This document shows, piece after piece, positions 33,592 through 41,680 of a stretch of 64,000 bases of DNA (position 1 is its first letter; every line of letters starts with the position of its first letter). Source of the DNA: an uncultured Pelagibacteraceae bacterium. GTDB taxonomy: Bacteria; Pseudomonadota; Alphaproteobacteria; Pelagibacterales; Pelagibacteraceae. Made by a program: the position numbers and the translations under genes. Under the pieces are notes generated by a model. That model did no database searches and was not told the DNA's origin. It worked only from the letters and a program-made list of their open reading frames with translations. The stretch covers positions 1 through 64,000 of the forward strand of contig CACCNI010000003.1 of NCBI GenBank assembly GCA_902547215.1, given 5' to 3'.

Positions 33592-35411
33592 TGTTTAAAG
33601 GTAAATTTATAGACAATCTTCCTAAGATTTATGGAACATATACCGGCGGGTTTATTGTTTTCATAATCTTAATGGCGATTGCTGAACAAGCTGGAATGTC
33701 GGCGAAGTTAATTGGTATTTTCTTTGTTGCGTTCACAGTTTTAATTTATGCGTTAATTGGTTACCTATCACGTACAATGCAAACAGATGCATATTACGTA
33801 GCTGGAAGACAGGTTCCAACAGTATTCAACGGAATGGCTACTGCAGCAGACTGGATGTCTGGTGCTTCATTCGTTGCGATGGCTGGAGGAATTTACTTCA
33901 AAGGTTATGGCTATATGGCATTGCTTGTTGGTTGGACGGGTGGATACGTTCTAGTTGCTTCGCTATTAGCACCGTACTTGAGAAAGTTTGGTTGCTACAC
34001 AGTTCCAGATTTTATTGGAACTAGATATGGTGGAAACATGGCTAGACTATCTGCGGTAATAGTCTTAACAGTTGCATCATTCACATACGTGACTGCGCAG
34101 ATAAACGCGACAGGAACAATTGCATCAGTTGCACTTGATATTCCTTTCGAGATTGCTGTGTACGTTGGTCTTGCAAGTATATTGATGTGTTCAATGCTTG
34201 GTGGAATGAGAGCAGTTACTTGGACGCAAGTTGCTCAGTACATTGTACTGATTATAGCATACTTGTTACCAGTTTTCTGGATCAGTAACAAAATGGGTGC
34301 AGGAGTATTTCCACACCTAATGTTAGCAGATGAAGTAGCAAGGATCGCTGAGTTAGAAGCTCAATTCGGTCTTGGTGAAGTTAAAAACTCTGCAGCTGAC
34401 CTAAAACAGGTACCAAAAGGACTATCTGGTATAACTAAAGCGCACGCAGAAGTTAACACAACACCTTGGAAATTTATTTCATTAGCGGTTTGTATGATGG
34501 CTGGAACAGCTTCATTACCACACGTTATGATGAGATATTTCACAACTCCAAGTGTGAAAGCTGCAAGAAGATCAGTAGGTTGGTCACTATTCTTTATATT
34601 CCTACTTTACTCTTCAGCACCAATGTTAGCGACTTTGTCTAAACTATCACTAATGGATCCAAACTTAGCTACTGGAATTATTGGTAAATCAATCACTGAA
34701 GTTCAAGCGATTGACTGGTATCAAAACTGGAACCAAGCAAACTTAATGTTTGTAAGCGACTTTAACGGAAATGGAACACTTGAATTAAACGAGTTTTTCA
34801 TGGGTGGTAAAGCCGTTGTATTGGCTACTCCAGAGATAGCAGGATTACCATATGTAATTTCTGGTCTAGTTGCTGCTGGAGGTATGGCTGCTGCCATGTC
34901 AACAGCTGACGGATTAGTGTTAGCGATATCAAATGCTCTATCGCACGACATTTACTATAAGATGATTAACCCTAAAGCAGAGACAGCGAAAAGACTTATC
35001 GTTGCAAGGGTATTACTTGTATTAATTGGTTTTGCAGGAGCAACAATTGCAGCTCTTGAGATTCAAGGTATCTTAGGTTCAGTCATCTGGGCTTTTGACT
35101 TTGCAATGTCAGGATTGTTCTTCCCACTTGTATTAGGAGTATGGTGGAAGAGAGCTAACGCTCAAGGAGCAGTCGCTGGAATGTTAGGTGGTTTAATCGC
35201 TGGTTCAGCATATCTAATTGCTGTAAGAAGTGGTTACCCTGGATTCTGGGGAGTTACTCAATTAACATTTGGTATTGTTGGATCTTTAGTAAGCTTAGTA
35301 TTAATGGTGGTAGTCAGCTTGATGACTAAAGCGCCTGATGCTGCTACTCAAAGAATGGTTGACGAAGTACGAATACCTAGCGGTAAAGCGATACTTGGTA
35401 AACAACACTAA
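33591..35411 (+). CDS. sodium/solute symporter (VC_2705 subfamily, ActP-like)
   Basis: The 606-residue protein has about 13 membrane helices and SSS-family motifs: TAADWMSGASFVAMAGG near 80-97, FGCYTVPDFIGTRYGG, and STADGLVLAISNALSHD. It imports a small acid, probably acetate, with sodium; the neighbouring acs and the ActP-like sequence support this but do not prove it. In a loop at residues 390-401 it has DFNGNGTLELNE, a good match to the EF-hand calcium-binding loop. A strong terminator follows at 35424. It is co-translated with DUF4212. Confidence 0.9.
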   Translation: MFKGKFIDNLPKIYGTYTGGFIVFIILMAIAEQAGMSAKLIGIFFVAFTVLIYALIGYLSRTMQTDAYYVAGRQVPTVFNGMATAADWMSGASFVAMAGGIYFKGYGYMALLVGWTGGYVLVASLLAPYLRKFGCYTVPDFIGTRYGGNMARLSAVIVLTVASFTYVTAQINATGTIASVALDIPFEIAVYVGLASILMCSMLGGMRAVTWTQVAQYIVLIIAYLLPVFWISNKMGAGVFPHLMLADEVARIAELEAQFGLGEVKNSAADLKQVPKGLSGITKAHAEVNTTPWKFISLAVCMMAGTASLPHVMMRYFTTPSVKAARRSVGWSLFFIFLLYSSAPMLATLSKLSLMDPNLATGIIGKSITEVQAIDWYQNWNQANLMFVSDFNGNGTLELNEFFMGGKAVVLATPEIAGLPYVISGLVAAGGMAAAMSTADGLVLAISNALSHDIYYKMINPKAETAKRLIVARVLLVLIGFAGATIAALEIQGILGSVIWAFDFAMSGLFFPLVLGVWWKRANAQGAVAGMLGGLIAGSAYLIAVRSGYPGFWGVTQLTFGIVGSLVSLVLMVVVSLMTKAPDAATQRMVDEVRIPSGKAILGKQH

Positions 35412-35423
35412 ATAATTACTTTC

Positions 35424-35456
35424 GAAGGGGCGAATTTTCGCCCCTTCAATCTTTTT
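35424..35456 (+). terminator. rho-independent terminator after the symporter
   Basis: Perfect 11-bp arms (35424-35434 and 35437-35447) with a GGGGCG core and a two-base tip are followed by AATCTTTTT. It ends the DUF4212-symporter transcript. The next gene begins only 6 bases later. Confidence 0.85.
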
Positions 35457-35462
35457 AAAATC

Positions 35463-35813
35463 ATGTACGCAAACTTTCATCCAATGGTTTATTTAATCGA
35501 TTACGTCATGGGCGTAATTATGTGGACGCTTATTGGTAGAGTTGCGATGAACATATTTCAAAGAGAGGACTCTAATTTCTTCTTTATGAAGATATTTGTG
35601 AAGATGACTGATCCATTTCTTCGGATGTTTGCATTTATAACTCCATCCTTCATTATAAAGCCCTTAGTGCCACTTTATGTTGCTTGGTTCTTCTATATGT
35701 TTAGATTTTACTTAATGCCTTATCTATTAGGCTATTCTGTAATGGGAATGTTATCATTTCCATTAGAAAGTGAAATTGCTATTCAGATATACCAAATTTT
35801 CGGTAAAAATTGA
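35463..35813 (+). CDS. small membrane protein, YggT-like
   Basis: The 116-residue product has two or three membrane helices. It contains VKMTDPFLRMFAFITPSFIIKPLVPLYVAWFFYMFRF, which resembles the YggT loop-helix pattern (TEPFL...P...PL). I call it YggT-like with moderate confidence. It follows the symporter terminator, so it either relies on read-through or has a promoter overlapping the hairpin. A homologous position after actP-type genes in other Alphaproteobacteria is possible but not checked. Confidence 0.6.
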   Translation: MYANFHPMVYLIDYVMGVIMWTLIGRVAMNIFQREDSNFFFMKIFVKMTDPFLRMFAFITPSFIIKPLVPLYVAWFFYMFRFYLMPYLLGYSVMGMLSFPLESEIAIQIYQIFGKN

Positions 35814-35831
35814 TTCAAAAAAAAAACAAAA

Positions 35832-35858
35832 ATTGATACTAGTATTCTAAGTATCAAT
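35832..35858 (+). promoter_or_regulatory. 9-bp inverted repeat overlapping the rpe start codon
   Basis: ATTGATACT at 35832-35840 and its exact reverse complement at 35850-35858 flank a nine-base loop. The right arm ends in the first two bases of the rpe ATG at 35857. In RNA this hairpin would bury the start codon and leader; in DNA it could be an operator. No Shine-Dalgarno sequence is visible in the same leader. Confidence 0.45.
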
Positions 35859-36516
35859 GAAAAAAATTCAAATATCTCCATCAATTCTTTCAGCTGATTT
35901 CAGCAATTTGGAAAAAGATATAAAGAAACTTGAAACGGCAGGAGCAGACATGATTCATGTTGATGTGATGGATGGTCACTTTGTACCAAATATAACTATT
36001 GGGCCACCTGTTATAAAAGCTCTTAGAAGCAAAACTTCACTTCCATTTGACGTTCATTTAATGATTAGTCCAGTTCATAGATATATAAAAGACTTTGCAA
36101 ATGCAGGAGCAGATATTATTACAATTCATCCAGAGGCTACTCCTAATTTACAAGAGTCCATTGATGAAATAAAAAGTTTTAAAAAAAAAGTAGGCATATC
36201 TTTAAATCCAGATACTAAAATTGACGTTGTTGAAGATTATCTAGATAAAGTCGACTTAATACTTATCATGAGTGTTTATCCAGGTTTTGGGGGTCAAAAA
36301 TTTATATCTGATGTTTTAGAAAAAATTAAAAGTTTAAAAAATTTAAAAGATAAAAAAAAATTAAATTTTGATATTGAAGTTGATGGTGGAATTAATTTTT
36401 CAAATTTCAAATCAGTAATTGATGCTGGTGCAAATGTCTTGGTATCAGGGACTACAATTTTTAAAGAGAACAATGGAGATATAAAAAAGAATATAGATTT
36501 TCTAAAATCGATTTGA
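35857..36516 (+). CDS. rpe: ribulose-phosphate 3-epimerase
   Basis: The 219-residue TIM-barrel protein has all catalytic and metal sites: SPSILSADFSNL near 7-18, HVDVMDGHFVPN near 34-45, DVHLMI (metal His), MSVYPGFGGQKF and EVDGGIN. It interconverts ribulose 5-phosphate and xylulose 5-phosphate in the pentose phosphate pathway. It is followed after 6 bp by the heparinase-like gene and purH, a common alphaproteobacterial order. Confidence 0.96.
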   Translation: MKKIQISPSILSADFSNLEKDIKKLETAGADMIHVDVMDGHFVPNITIGPPVIKALRSKTSLPFDVHLMISPVHRYIKDFANAGADIITIHPEATPNLQESIDEIKSFKKKVGISLNPDTKIDVVEDYLDKVDLILIMSVYPGFGGQKFISDVLEKIKSLKNLKDKKKLNFDIEVDGGINFSNFKSVIDAGANVLVSGTTIFKENNGDIKKNIDFLKSI

Positions 36517-36522
36517 TTTATC

Positions 36523-38148
36523 ATGATAGCTAAAGAAAAATTTTTAAATAATTCTCTTTCTTATCTTTATAAACAAATTAGAAAAGTATATCTCAACTCA
36601 AATATTTATAACCGGAAAATATCTAAAGTATTTGACGGAGGCTTGAATTATGTTCCAAATTTGAGTTTACTAAATTGTATTATAAAATCAAAAGAGAGAA
36701 ATTTTAGGATTGAAGATTTTAGTCTTGAAGATGTTTGGAACAAAATTGATCTCAATGATAAAGATTTTAAAAAGATTCATAGTTTTTATTGGTTGTTTAC
36801 AATTAACTTAAAATCATCAAAAAAAATTACTCAAAATATAATATCGAACTGGATTGGAAATTATGAAAGCTATTCACCTAAAAGTTGGGAAACAGATACC
36901 TTGGCAAAAAGAATTATTTCATGGATTGCTAATAGCCAGATTACTTATGAAAACGCGACAGAAAATTATAAAATTTTATTTTCTAGAAACATTAAAAAGC
37001 AAGTAAATCATTTAATTAATGAGATTGATAACTCTCCAACTTTAAATGACAAAATGTTGGGGTGTGCTGCGATAATTCTTGCCAGTTTATCTTTTAATGG
37101 CCAAACAAAATATCTAGACTTTGGACTAAATTTGTTAAAAAAAATTATTAATTCATCTTTTGAGTTAGATGGATTCCCAAAATCTAGAAGTCCAAGACAA
37201 CTACTTTTTTACATGAAGTATTTGATATTTATAAGGGAACTTCTTAGAGACTCACAGAATGAAATTCCTGAATATTTAAATGAAATTATCTATTACTTAG
37301 GAAAATGTTATGCATTTTTCTTTAAAGAAAATGAAAAGAAATTTTTATTTAATGGCAATCAAGAAATAAATAATTGTGATTTTCAAAATTTTCTTAAAAT
37401 CCATGACTATAAATTTAAAAATAACTTAAATAATTTAGGTGGTTACGCAATTCTCTCACATAAAAAAAATTGTTTAGCTATGGATGTTGGTTCATCCCCA
37501 GAAAAGAAAAACTCATCAGAATATCAATCAGGGGCATTATCTTTTGAATTTTTTTATGACAATGAAAAACTCATTACTAATTGTGGGTACTATCAAGATT
37601 TTAAACATAAATTAAATATTATTTCAAAATCAACGGCATCACATTCAGCTATTTCAATTGATGATAGTTCTTCATGTTCTTTTTCAAAAAATCCTAATGG
37701 TCAAAACTTCCTCAAAAGTAACCTAAAAATATTCGATAAAAAAATAGAGGACGATCAAAATAAGTGGCATATTTCGGCAAAACATGATGGTTACCAAAAA
37801 AAATATGGCCTTAATATTCAAAGGGATCTTACTTTTTTCAAAAATGAAAACAGGTTTATTGGAACTGATAAAATTATATCCAAAAGAGGCTTTCAAAATT
37901 TAGAATATGAAATTCGATTTCATCTTATGCCCGGCACAAATGCAATTAAAACACAAGATCAAAAATCTATATTAATACAACTGAAAAAGTCTGGTTGGAA
38001 ATTCACTTGTGATAAAGAAATTTTTGATATTGAAAAAGGTCTTTATTTTGGGAGAAAAAACTCTTTTTCAGAAAATCTAAATATATTTATAAATGGGTTT
38101 ATCTCGAATGAAGAAGAAGAAATAAATTGGTCGATTGAAAAAATATGA
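36523..38148 (+). CDS. heparinase II/III-like protein
   Basis: The 541-residue protein has an N-terminal alpha-helical (alpha/alpha toroid-like) region to about 300 and a C-terminal beta-sandwich with GGYAILSHKKNCLAMDVG, SGALSFEFFYDNEKLITNCG and the STASHSAISIDDSSS segment, the pattern of the heparinase II/III C-terminal domain. The family cleaves uronate-containing polysaccharides by beta-elimination, but the versions encoded between rpe and purH in Alphaproteobacteria have no proven substrate. No signal peptide is seen, so an extracellular role is doubtful. It overlaps purH by 4 bp. Confidence 0.83.
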   Translation: MIAKEKFLNNSLSYLYKQIRKVYLNSNIYNRKISKVFDGGLNYVPNLSLLNCIIKSKERNFRIEDFSLEDVWNKIDLNDKDFKKIHSFYWLFTINLKSSKKITQNIISNWIGNYESYSPKSWETDTLAKRIISWIANSQITYENATENYKILFSRNIKKQVNHLINEIDNSPTLNDKMLGCAAIILASLSFNGQTKYLDFGLNLLKKIINSSFELDGFPKSRSPRQLLFYMKYLIFIRELLRDSQNEIPEYLNEIIYYLGKCYAFFFKENEKKFLFNGNQEINNCDFQNFLKIHDYKFKNNLNNLGGYAILSHKKNCLAMDVGSSPEKKNSSEYQSGALSFEFFYDNEKLITNCGYYQDFKHKLNIISKSTASHSAISIDDSSSCSFSKNPNGQNFLKSNLKIFDKKIEDDQNKWHISAKHDGYQKKYGLNIQRDLTFFKNENRFIGTDKIISKRGFQNLEYEIRFHLMPGTNAIKTQDQKSILIQLKKSGWKFTCDKEIFDIEKGLYFGRKNSFSENLNIFINGFISNEEEEINWSIEKI

Positions 38149-39692
38149 ATTTAAAAAAAATTAATCGGGCTCTAATTTCAGTTTCTGACAAATCTGAACT
38201 TACAAAAATTTTAAAAGTTCTTAAAAAATTTAAAATTGAAATATTAAGTTCTGGAGGTACTTATAAAAAAATTAATAAACTAGGTTATAAAAGTATTGAA
38301 ATAAGTGATTTTACTAATTCTCCTGAAATATTAGATGGAAGGGTAAAAACCTTACATCCAAGGCTTTATGGAGGAATCTTATTCAAAAGGAACAATAAAA
38401 AACATCAAAAACAAATTAAAAAAATTAATATCAAGAAGATAGATTTAGTTATTGTAAATTTTTATCCTTTTGAAGATACGGTAAAAACAGGAAATGATAA
38501 GAAGATAATTGAAAATATCGATATTGGTGGACCAACTTTAGTTAGAGCAGCAGCAAAAAATTATGAGGATGTAACAGTCATTACGCACACAAGTCAATAT
38601 ATTGCGCTTCAAAATGAAATGAACAAATATAGGGGATCAACAACTCTTAATTTTAGAAAAATATTATCAAGAGATGCTTTTCTTGAAACTGGATATTACG
38701 ATACAAAAATTACTGACTATTTAAATAAAGCTAACAATGACTCTCCACCACCAAAAAAAAAATTAATTAGTGGAAATTTAGTTGAAAATTTAAGGTATGG
38801 GGAAAATCCTCACCAAAGTGCAAACGTCTACTCTTTAAACAAAGAAATAAATATAAAGCAACTAAATGGAAAAAAATTAAGTTACAATAATTATAACGAT
38901 ATTTTTACAGGTATATCCTTATCAAAATCATTTACTAAAAACTATTCGACGGTAATTATCAAACATGCAAACCCTTGTGGAGTTGCATTAGATAAAAGAA
39001 AAATCAATAGCTATCTTAAAGCATATGAGTGTGACCCTACAAGTGCTTTTGGAGGTATTATTTCATGTAATTATAAAGTTGATAAAACTGTTGCAAAAGA
39101 AATTTCAAGCAAGTTCTATGAAGTAGTTGTTGCTAACGGTTTTGAAAGTGGTGCTTTAAAAATATTAAAAAGGAAAAAAAATTTAAGGTTGATTGACTCT
39201 AGTTCATTGAAAGAACTTAATTTTGAACAAAATACATCAATTATGAATAATTTTCTTTCGCAAACTTCTGATACTAAGATATTCAAAAGAAGTGATTTTA
39301 AAGTTGTCTCTAAAGTAAGACCTTCAAATGAAATCCTGAACAATCTTTTGTTTACATTTAATGTATGTAGATTTGTAAAATCAAATGCAATAGTAATATC
39401 TCAAAATAATGCAACTATTGGAATAGGATCAGGACAACCAAGTAGGCTGGATAGCTGCAAGATTGCTGTGAGTAAAATGAAAAAGTTAAAAAAATTTGAT
39501 ACTAAAGAAAAAATTGTGGCTGCATCTGACGCTTTTTTCCCTTTCGTTGATGGAATTGAAACTTTAGTTCAAGCTGGTGTTGAGGCTATAATTCAACCAA
39601 GTGGATCAATTAGAGATAAAGAAATTATAAATTTTGCAAATAAAACAAATACTATTCTTGTCTTTTCAAAGACAAGACATTTTAAACATTAA
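38145..39692 (+). CDS. purH: bifunctional AICAR transformylase/IMP cyclohydrolase
   Basis: The 515-residue protein begins with the IMP cyclohydrolase domain (ALISVSDKSEL, SSGGTYKKI, RVKTLHPRLYGGIL, NFYPFE) and continues with the AICAR transformylase domain (LRYGENPHQSAN, IIKHANPCGVA, SDAFFPFVDGIE). It makes the last two steps of IMP synthesis using 10-formyl-THF, supplied by FolD. Its 3' end overlaps the convergent phhB gene by 4 bp. Full length for the family. Confidence 0.96.
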   Translation: MNLKKINRALISVSDKSELTKILKVLKKFKIEILSSGGTYKKINKLGYKSIEISDFTNSPEILDGRVKTLHPRLYGGILFKRNNKKHQKQIKKINIKKIDLVIVNFYPFEDTVKTGNDKKIIENIDIGGPTLVRAAAKNYEDVTVITHTSQYIALQNEMNKYRGSTTLNFRKILSRDAFLETGYYDTKITDYLNKANNDSPPPKKKLISGNLVENLRYGENPHQSANVYSLNKEINIKQLNGKKLSYNNYNDIFTGISLSKSFTKNYSTVIIKHANPCGVALDKRKINSYLKAYECDPTSAFGGIISCNYKVDKTVAKEISSKFYEVVVANGFESGALKILKRKKNLRLIDSSSLKELNFEQNTSIMNNFLSQTSDTKIFKRSDFKVVSKVRPSNEILNNLLFTFNVCRFVKSNAIVISQNNATIGIGSGQPSRLDSCKIAVSKMKKLKKFDTKEKIVAASDAFFPFVDGIETLVQAGVEAIIQPSGSIRDKEIINFANKTNTILVFSKTRHFKH

Positions 39693-40027
39693 GAGATTTT
39701 ATCAATTTTTGCTGCAAGTATGAAATCACTTTCAGCCAGACCATTTATAGCATGTGTGAATATTTTTATCTTTGCATATCCCCAACCAAACCAAATATCA
39801 GGATGATGACCTTCGCTTTCAGCAATGCCTCCAACCTTGTTGACGAATTCCTGGCTTTCAAGAAAATTTTTAAATTTAAATTCTTTAATTAGATAATAGT
39901 TTTTACTTTCGTCAGGTTTTACATCCCAACCGTCAACTTTTTTTAGATACTTGTGTATCTCATCAATTTTGAAACTCGGAATTCCACCTTCACATGGAAT
40001 GCATTTTTTTTCTGCTAAATCGCTCAT
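39689..40027 (-). CDS. phhB: pterin-4a-carbinolamine dehydratase
   Basis: The start is taken at the ATG of 40027 (MSDLAEKKC), giving 112 residues. A frame running further upstream to 40084 would read through the tRNA-Gly gene and is rejected. The protein has the DCoH/PCD pattern: VDGWDVKPD near 32-40, FKFKNFLESQEFVNKVGGIAE and the catalytic EGHHPDIWFGW with paired histidines. It recycles 4a-hydroxytetrahydrobiopterin or serves another pterin role; no aromatic amino acid hydroxylase is in the window. Confidence 0.92.
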   Translation of the reverse strand: MSDLAEKKCIPCEGGIPSFKIDEIHKYLKKVDGWDVKPDESKNYYLIKEFKFKNFLESQEFVNKVGGIAESEGHHPDIWFGWGYAKIKIFTHAINGLAESDFILAAKIDKIS

Positions 40028-40039
40028 AATTTCTTTAAA

Positions 40040-40114
40040 TGGAGCGGGCAATGGGACTTGAACCCACGACCTTCTCGTTGGCAACGAGACGCTCTACCAC
40101 TGAGCTATGCCCGC
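40040..40114 (-). tRNA. tRNA-Gly (anticodon GCC)
   Basis: The minus strand folds into a canonical cloverleaf: 7-bp acceptor stem GCGGGCA/TGCCCGC, D-arm with AGCTCAGTGGTAGAGC, anticodon stem TCTCG/CGAGA with loop TTGCCAA, T-arm GTGGGTTCAAGTCCCAT, discriminator T as usual for glycine tRNA, and an encoded CCA at 40042-40040. The anticodon GCC is at 40080-40082. It lies 12 bp upstream of phhB. Confidence 0.97.
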
Positions 40115-40227
40115 CTATTTAATTATCTTAAAGTTAAAGGCTTTTTTTAATTTAAGCAATAGGCAATATAGCGAAATTTATATTAAATTTTTAAGAAAGA
40201 TTTGTAGAGAAAATTTAGATAAATTTT

Positions 40228-40262
40228 ATAACCTGGGGCAGCATGCTAGAGCCCCAGGTTAT
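40228..40262 (-). terminator. strong hairpin after the HNH gene, probable terminator
   Basis: A perfect 12-bp stem (40228-40239 and 40251-40262, core CCTGGGGC) with an 11-base loop lies 4 bases after the stop of the HNH gene on the minus strand. The following bases are T-rich but have no long T run, so termination strength is uncertain. It could also stabilise the message. Confidence 0.6.
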
Positions 40263-40266
40263 GATC

Positions 40267-40686
40267 TTATTGCTCAAAGTGTGGTATTTGTAATTCGTAG
40301 TAATTTGCTACTTTCATGAAATCATGAAATAGTGAATGACAACTATTACAAAGAGCAATTACGTCTTTCATAGGCACTTCTTTAAATTTAACACCATGAT
40401 ATTTATTATGATGCGCACATTCAGATGGCCTACTACACAATGTACATTTTGGCATACATGCAAGCGTTAAACCAGAAACTTCCTTCCAATGGTCAGTTTG
40501 ATAGTAAGCTTTCAACGTAAGCATTTCACAAACAAAATGCCCTTCTTCTATTATTTTAGCTGCATCAGCTAATTTATTTAAAGCCAATGCTTCCTTTTTT
40601 CGATGAAACAAACTATTTGCTGCATTAAAAAGTTTATCGCTATTTAGAAGATTTTTTGCGTTGTCGTAGTCTTTCTTAGTTTTCAT
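40267..40686 (-). CDS. HNH-type zinc-motif protein, probable nuclease
   Basis: The 139-residue protein has an N-terminal helical region (1-60) and then YYQTDHWKEVSG followed by CTLC (Cys81, Cys84), CAHHNKYHG with His92-His93, and LCNSCHSLFH (Cys113, Cys116, His117, His121). This spacing matches HNH endonuclease domains of the phage and mobile-element type. An unusually strong ribosome site (AGGAGG) lies 8 bases before the start. It is a single gene bounded by a hairpin and a 349-bp non-coding region. DNA target and role are unknown. Confidence 0.72.
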   Translation of the reverse strand: MKTKKDYDNAKNLLNSDKLFNAANSLFHRKKEALALNKLADAAKIIEEGHFVCEMLTLKAYYQTDHWKEVSGLTLACMPKCTLCSRPSECAHHNKYHGVKFKEVPMKDVIALCNSCHSLFHDFMKVANYYELQIPHFEQ

Positions 40687-41035
40687 ATGTTTTACCTCCT
40701 TTCTCCTTTTAAAAAAAAGGCGATAAAACTAGAAATATTCTATTACAATTTTTATACTTACTGTCAAGAGAACGTTATTAACACTAAATGTGTACACGTT
40801 GATTAGATTTTTTTAGGTTGTAATTGTCATGCGAAATATTTATTGTTTTATCTGTTTTTTTATTTTTTTTTGAAATCTATAAGCGAAAAAAGTTATACAA
40901 GACTTTCCACAGTATTTTTTATTTAAAACTTTCAAACGAAAAACTATTTTTTTGCTCAAACTACCTTCATTTTAAGATCAGAGTGCGGTCAGATTTGGTA
41001 TAGATATTATCTATACTCTTTGCTACAATTTGTTA
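40687..41035. other. 349-bp non-coding region between the HNH and LonSB genes
   Basis: This AT-rich spacer is the longest in the window. It holds the HNH gene's leader (AAGGAGAAAGGAGG on the minus strand at 40693-40706 region), homopolymeric T runs, and a perfect 8-bp dyad at 40998-41016 (GTATAGAT/ATCTATAC) 20 bases before the LonSB start. I see no tRNA-like fold or open frame worth calling. A small RNA cannot be excluded. Confidence 0.5.
40998..41016. promoter_or_regulatory. 8-bp perfect dyad upstream of the LonSB-domain gene
   Basis: GTATAGAT and ATCTATAC are separated by three bases, 19 bases before the ATG at 41036. It is placed like an operator or the -10 region of a promoter. It is unproven. 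Confidence 0.35.
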
Positions 41036-41680
41036 ATGAAAAACGAAACAAAACTACCCAAAAAGATACCAGTTTTTCCTTTATCAAATTTTATATTTTT
41101 TCCGAATACGAGTGCTCCTCTGAATATTTTTGAACCAAGATATATCCAAATGATAGATGATAGTATGAAGAGTGACAGGATTATTGGAATGATACAACCA
41201 AAAAAATCTGGGGATACAAAAAAACCTGATCTATTTAAAATTGGATGTATGGGAAAAATTACAAGTTTTAATGAGACTGATGATGGTAGGTATATAGTTA
41301 TCTTAAATGGTTTGATAAGATTTAAAATTATCAATGAAATTGAAAGTGATAAATCATATAGAATGTGTGAAGTTGATCATAAAGATTTTGAACAAGACCT
41401 TAGTGAGAAAAAGGAGCCTATTAAATTTTCAGATTTAAGACTTATCTTTGATAATTTAAGATCATTATTTGAAAAGCAGGGTTATTTGATTAATTGGAAA
41501 GAATTTGAAAAACAAGACTTAAGTCAAACAATTAATACTTTAGCGATGGCTTCCCCTTTTACGCTTGAAGAAAAACAAATGCTTCTAGAAACAAAGAATC
41601 TTAATTATAGAAAAGAAAAATTAGAACAAATAATTAACACATATCTTAAAGATAACTTTAGTAATAAAACTATTCAGTAA
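41036..41680 (+). CDS. Lon-substrate-binding (LonSB) domain protein
   Basis: From the ATG at 41036 the protein has 214 residues; a TTG six bases earlier is possible but has less support. It matches the N-terminal domain of Lon protease: KIPVFPLSNFIFFPNTSAPLNIFEPRYIQMI near 10-40 and GCMGKITSFNETDDGRYIVILNGLIRFKI. There is no ATPase or protease domain, so it is the stand-alone form whose function is unknown. It ends directly against the convergent UbiH-like gene. Confidence 0.87.
   Translation: MKNETKLPKKIPVFPLSNFIFFPNTSAPLNIFEPRYIQMIDDSMKSDRIIGMIQPKKSGDTKKPDLFKIGCMGKITSFNETDDGRYIVILNGLIRFKIINEIESDKSYRMCEVDHKDFEQDLSEKKEPIKFSDLRLIFDNLRSLFEKQGYLINWKEFEKQDLSQTINTLAMASPFTLEEKQMLLETKNLNYRKEKLEQIINTYLKDNFSNKTIQ

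Noticed and set aside
40028-40084. N-terminal extension of the pterin dehydratase frame
   Set aside because: It translates the 3' half of tRNA-Gly; the ATG at 40027 gives a normal-length enzyme.
40040-40114. tRNA-Gly as an integration site linked to the HNH gene
   Set aside because: The 3' end of the tRNA faces phhB, not the HNH gene, and I found no repeated tRNA end in the window.
40900-40925. TTTCCACAG near the HNH/LonSB spacer as a DnaA box
   Set aside because: It has two mismatches, is isolated, and the gene context is not that of an origin.
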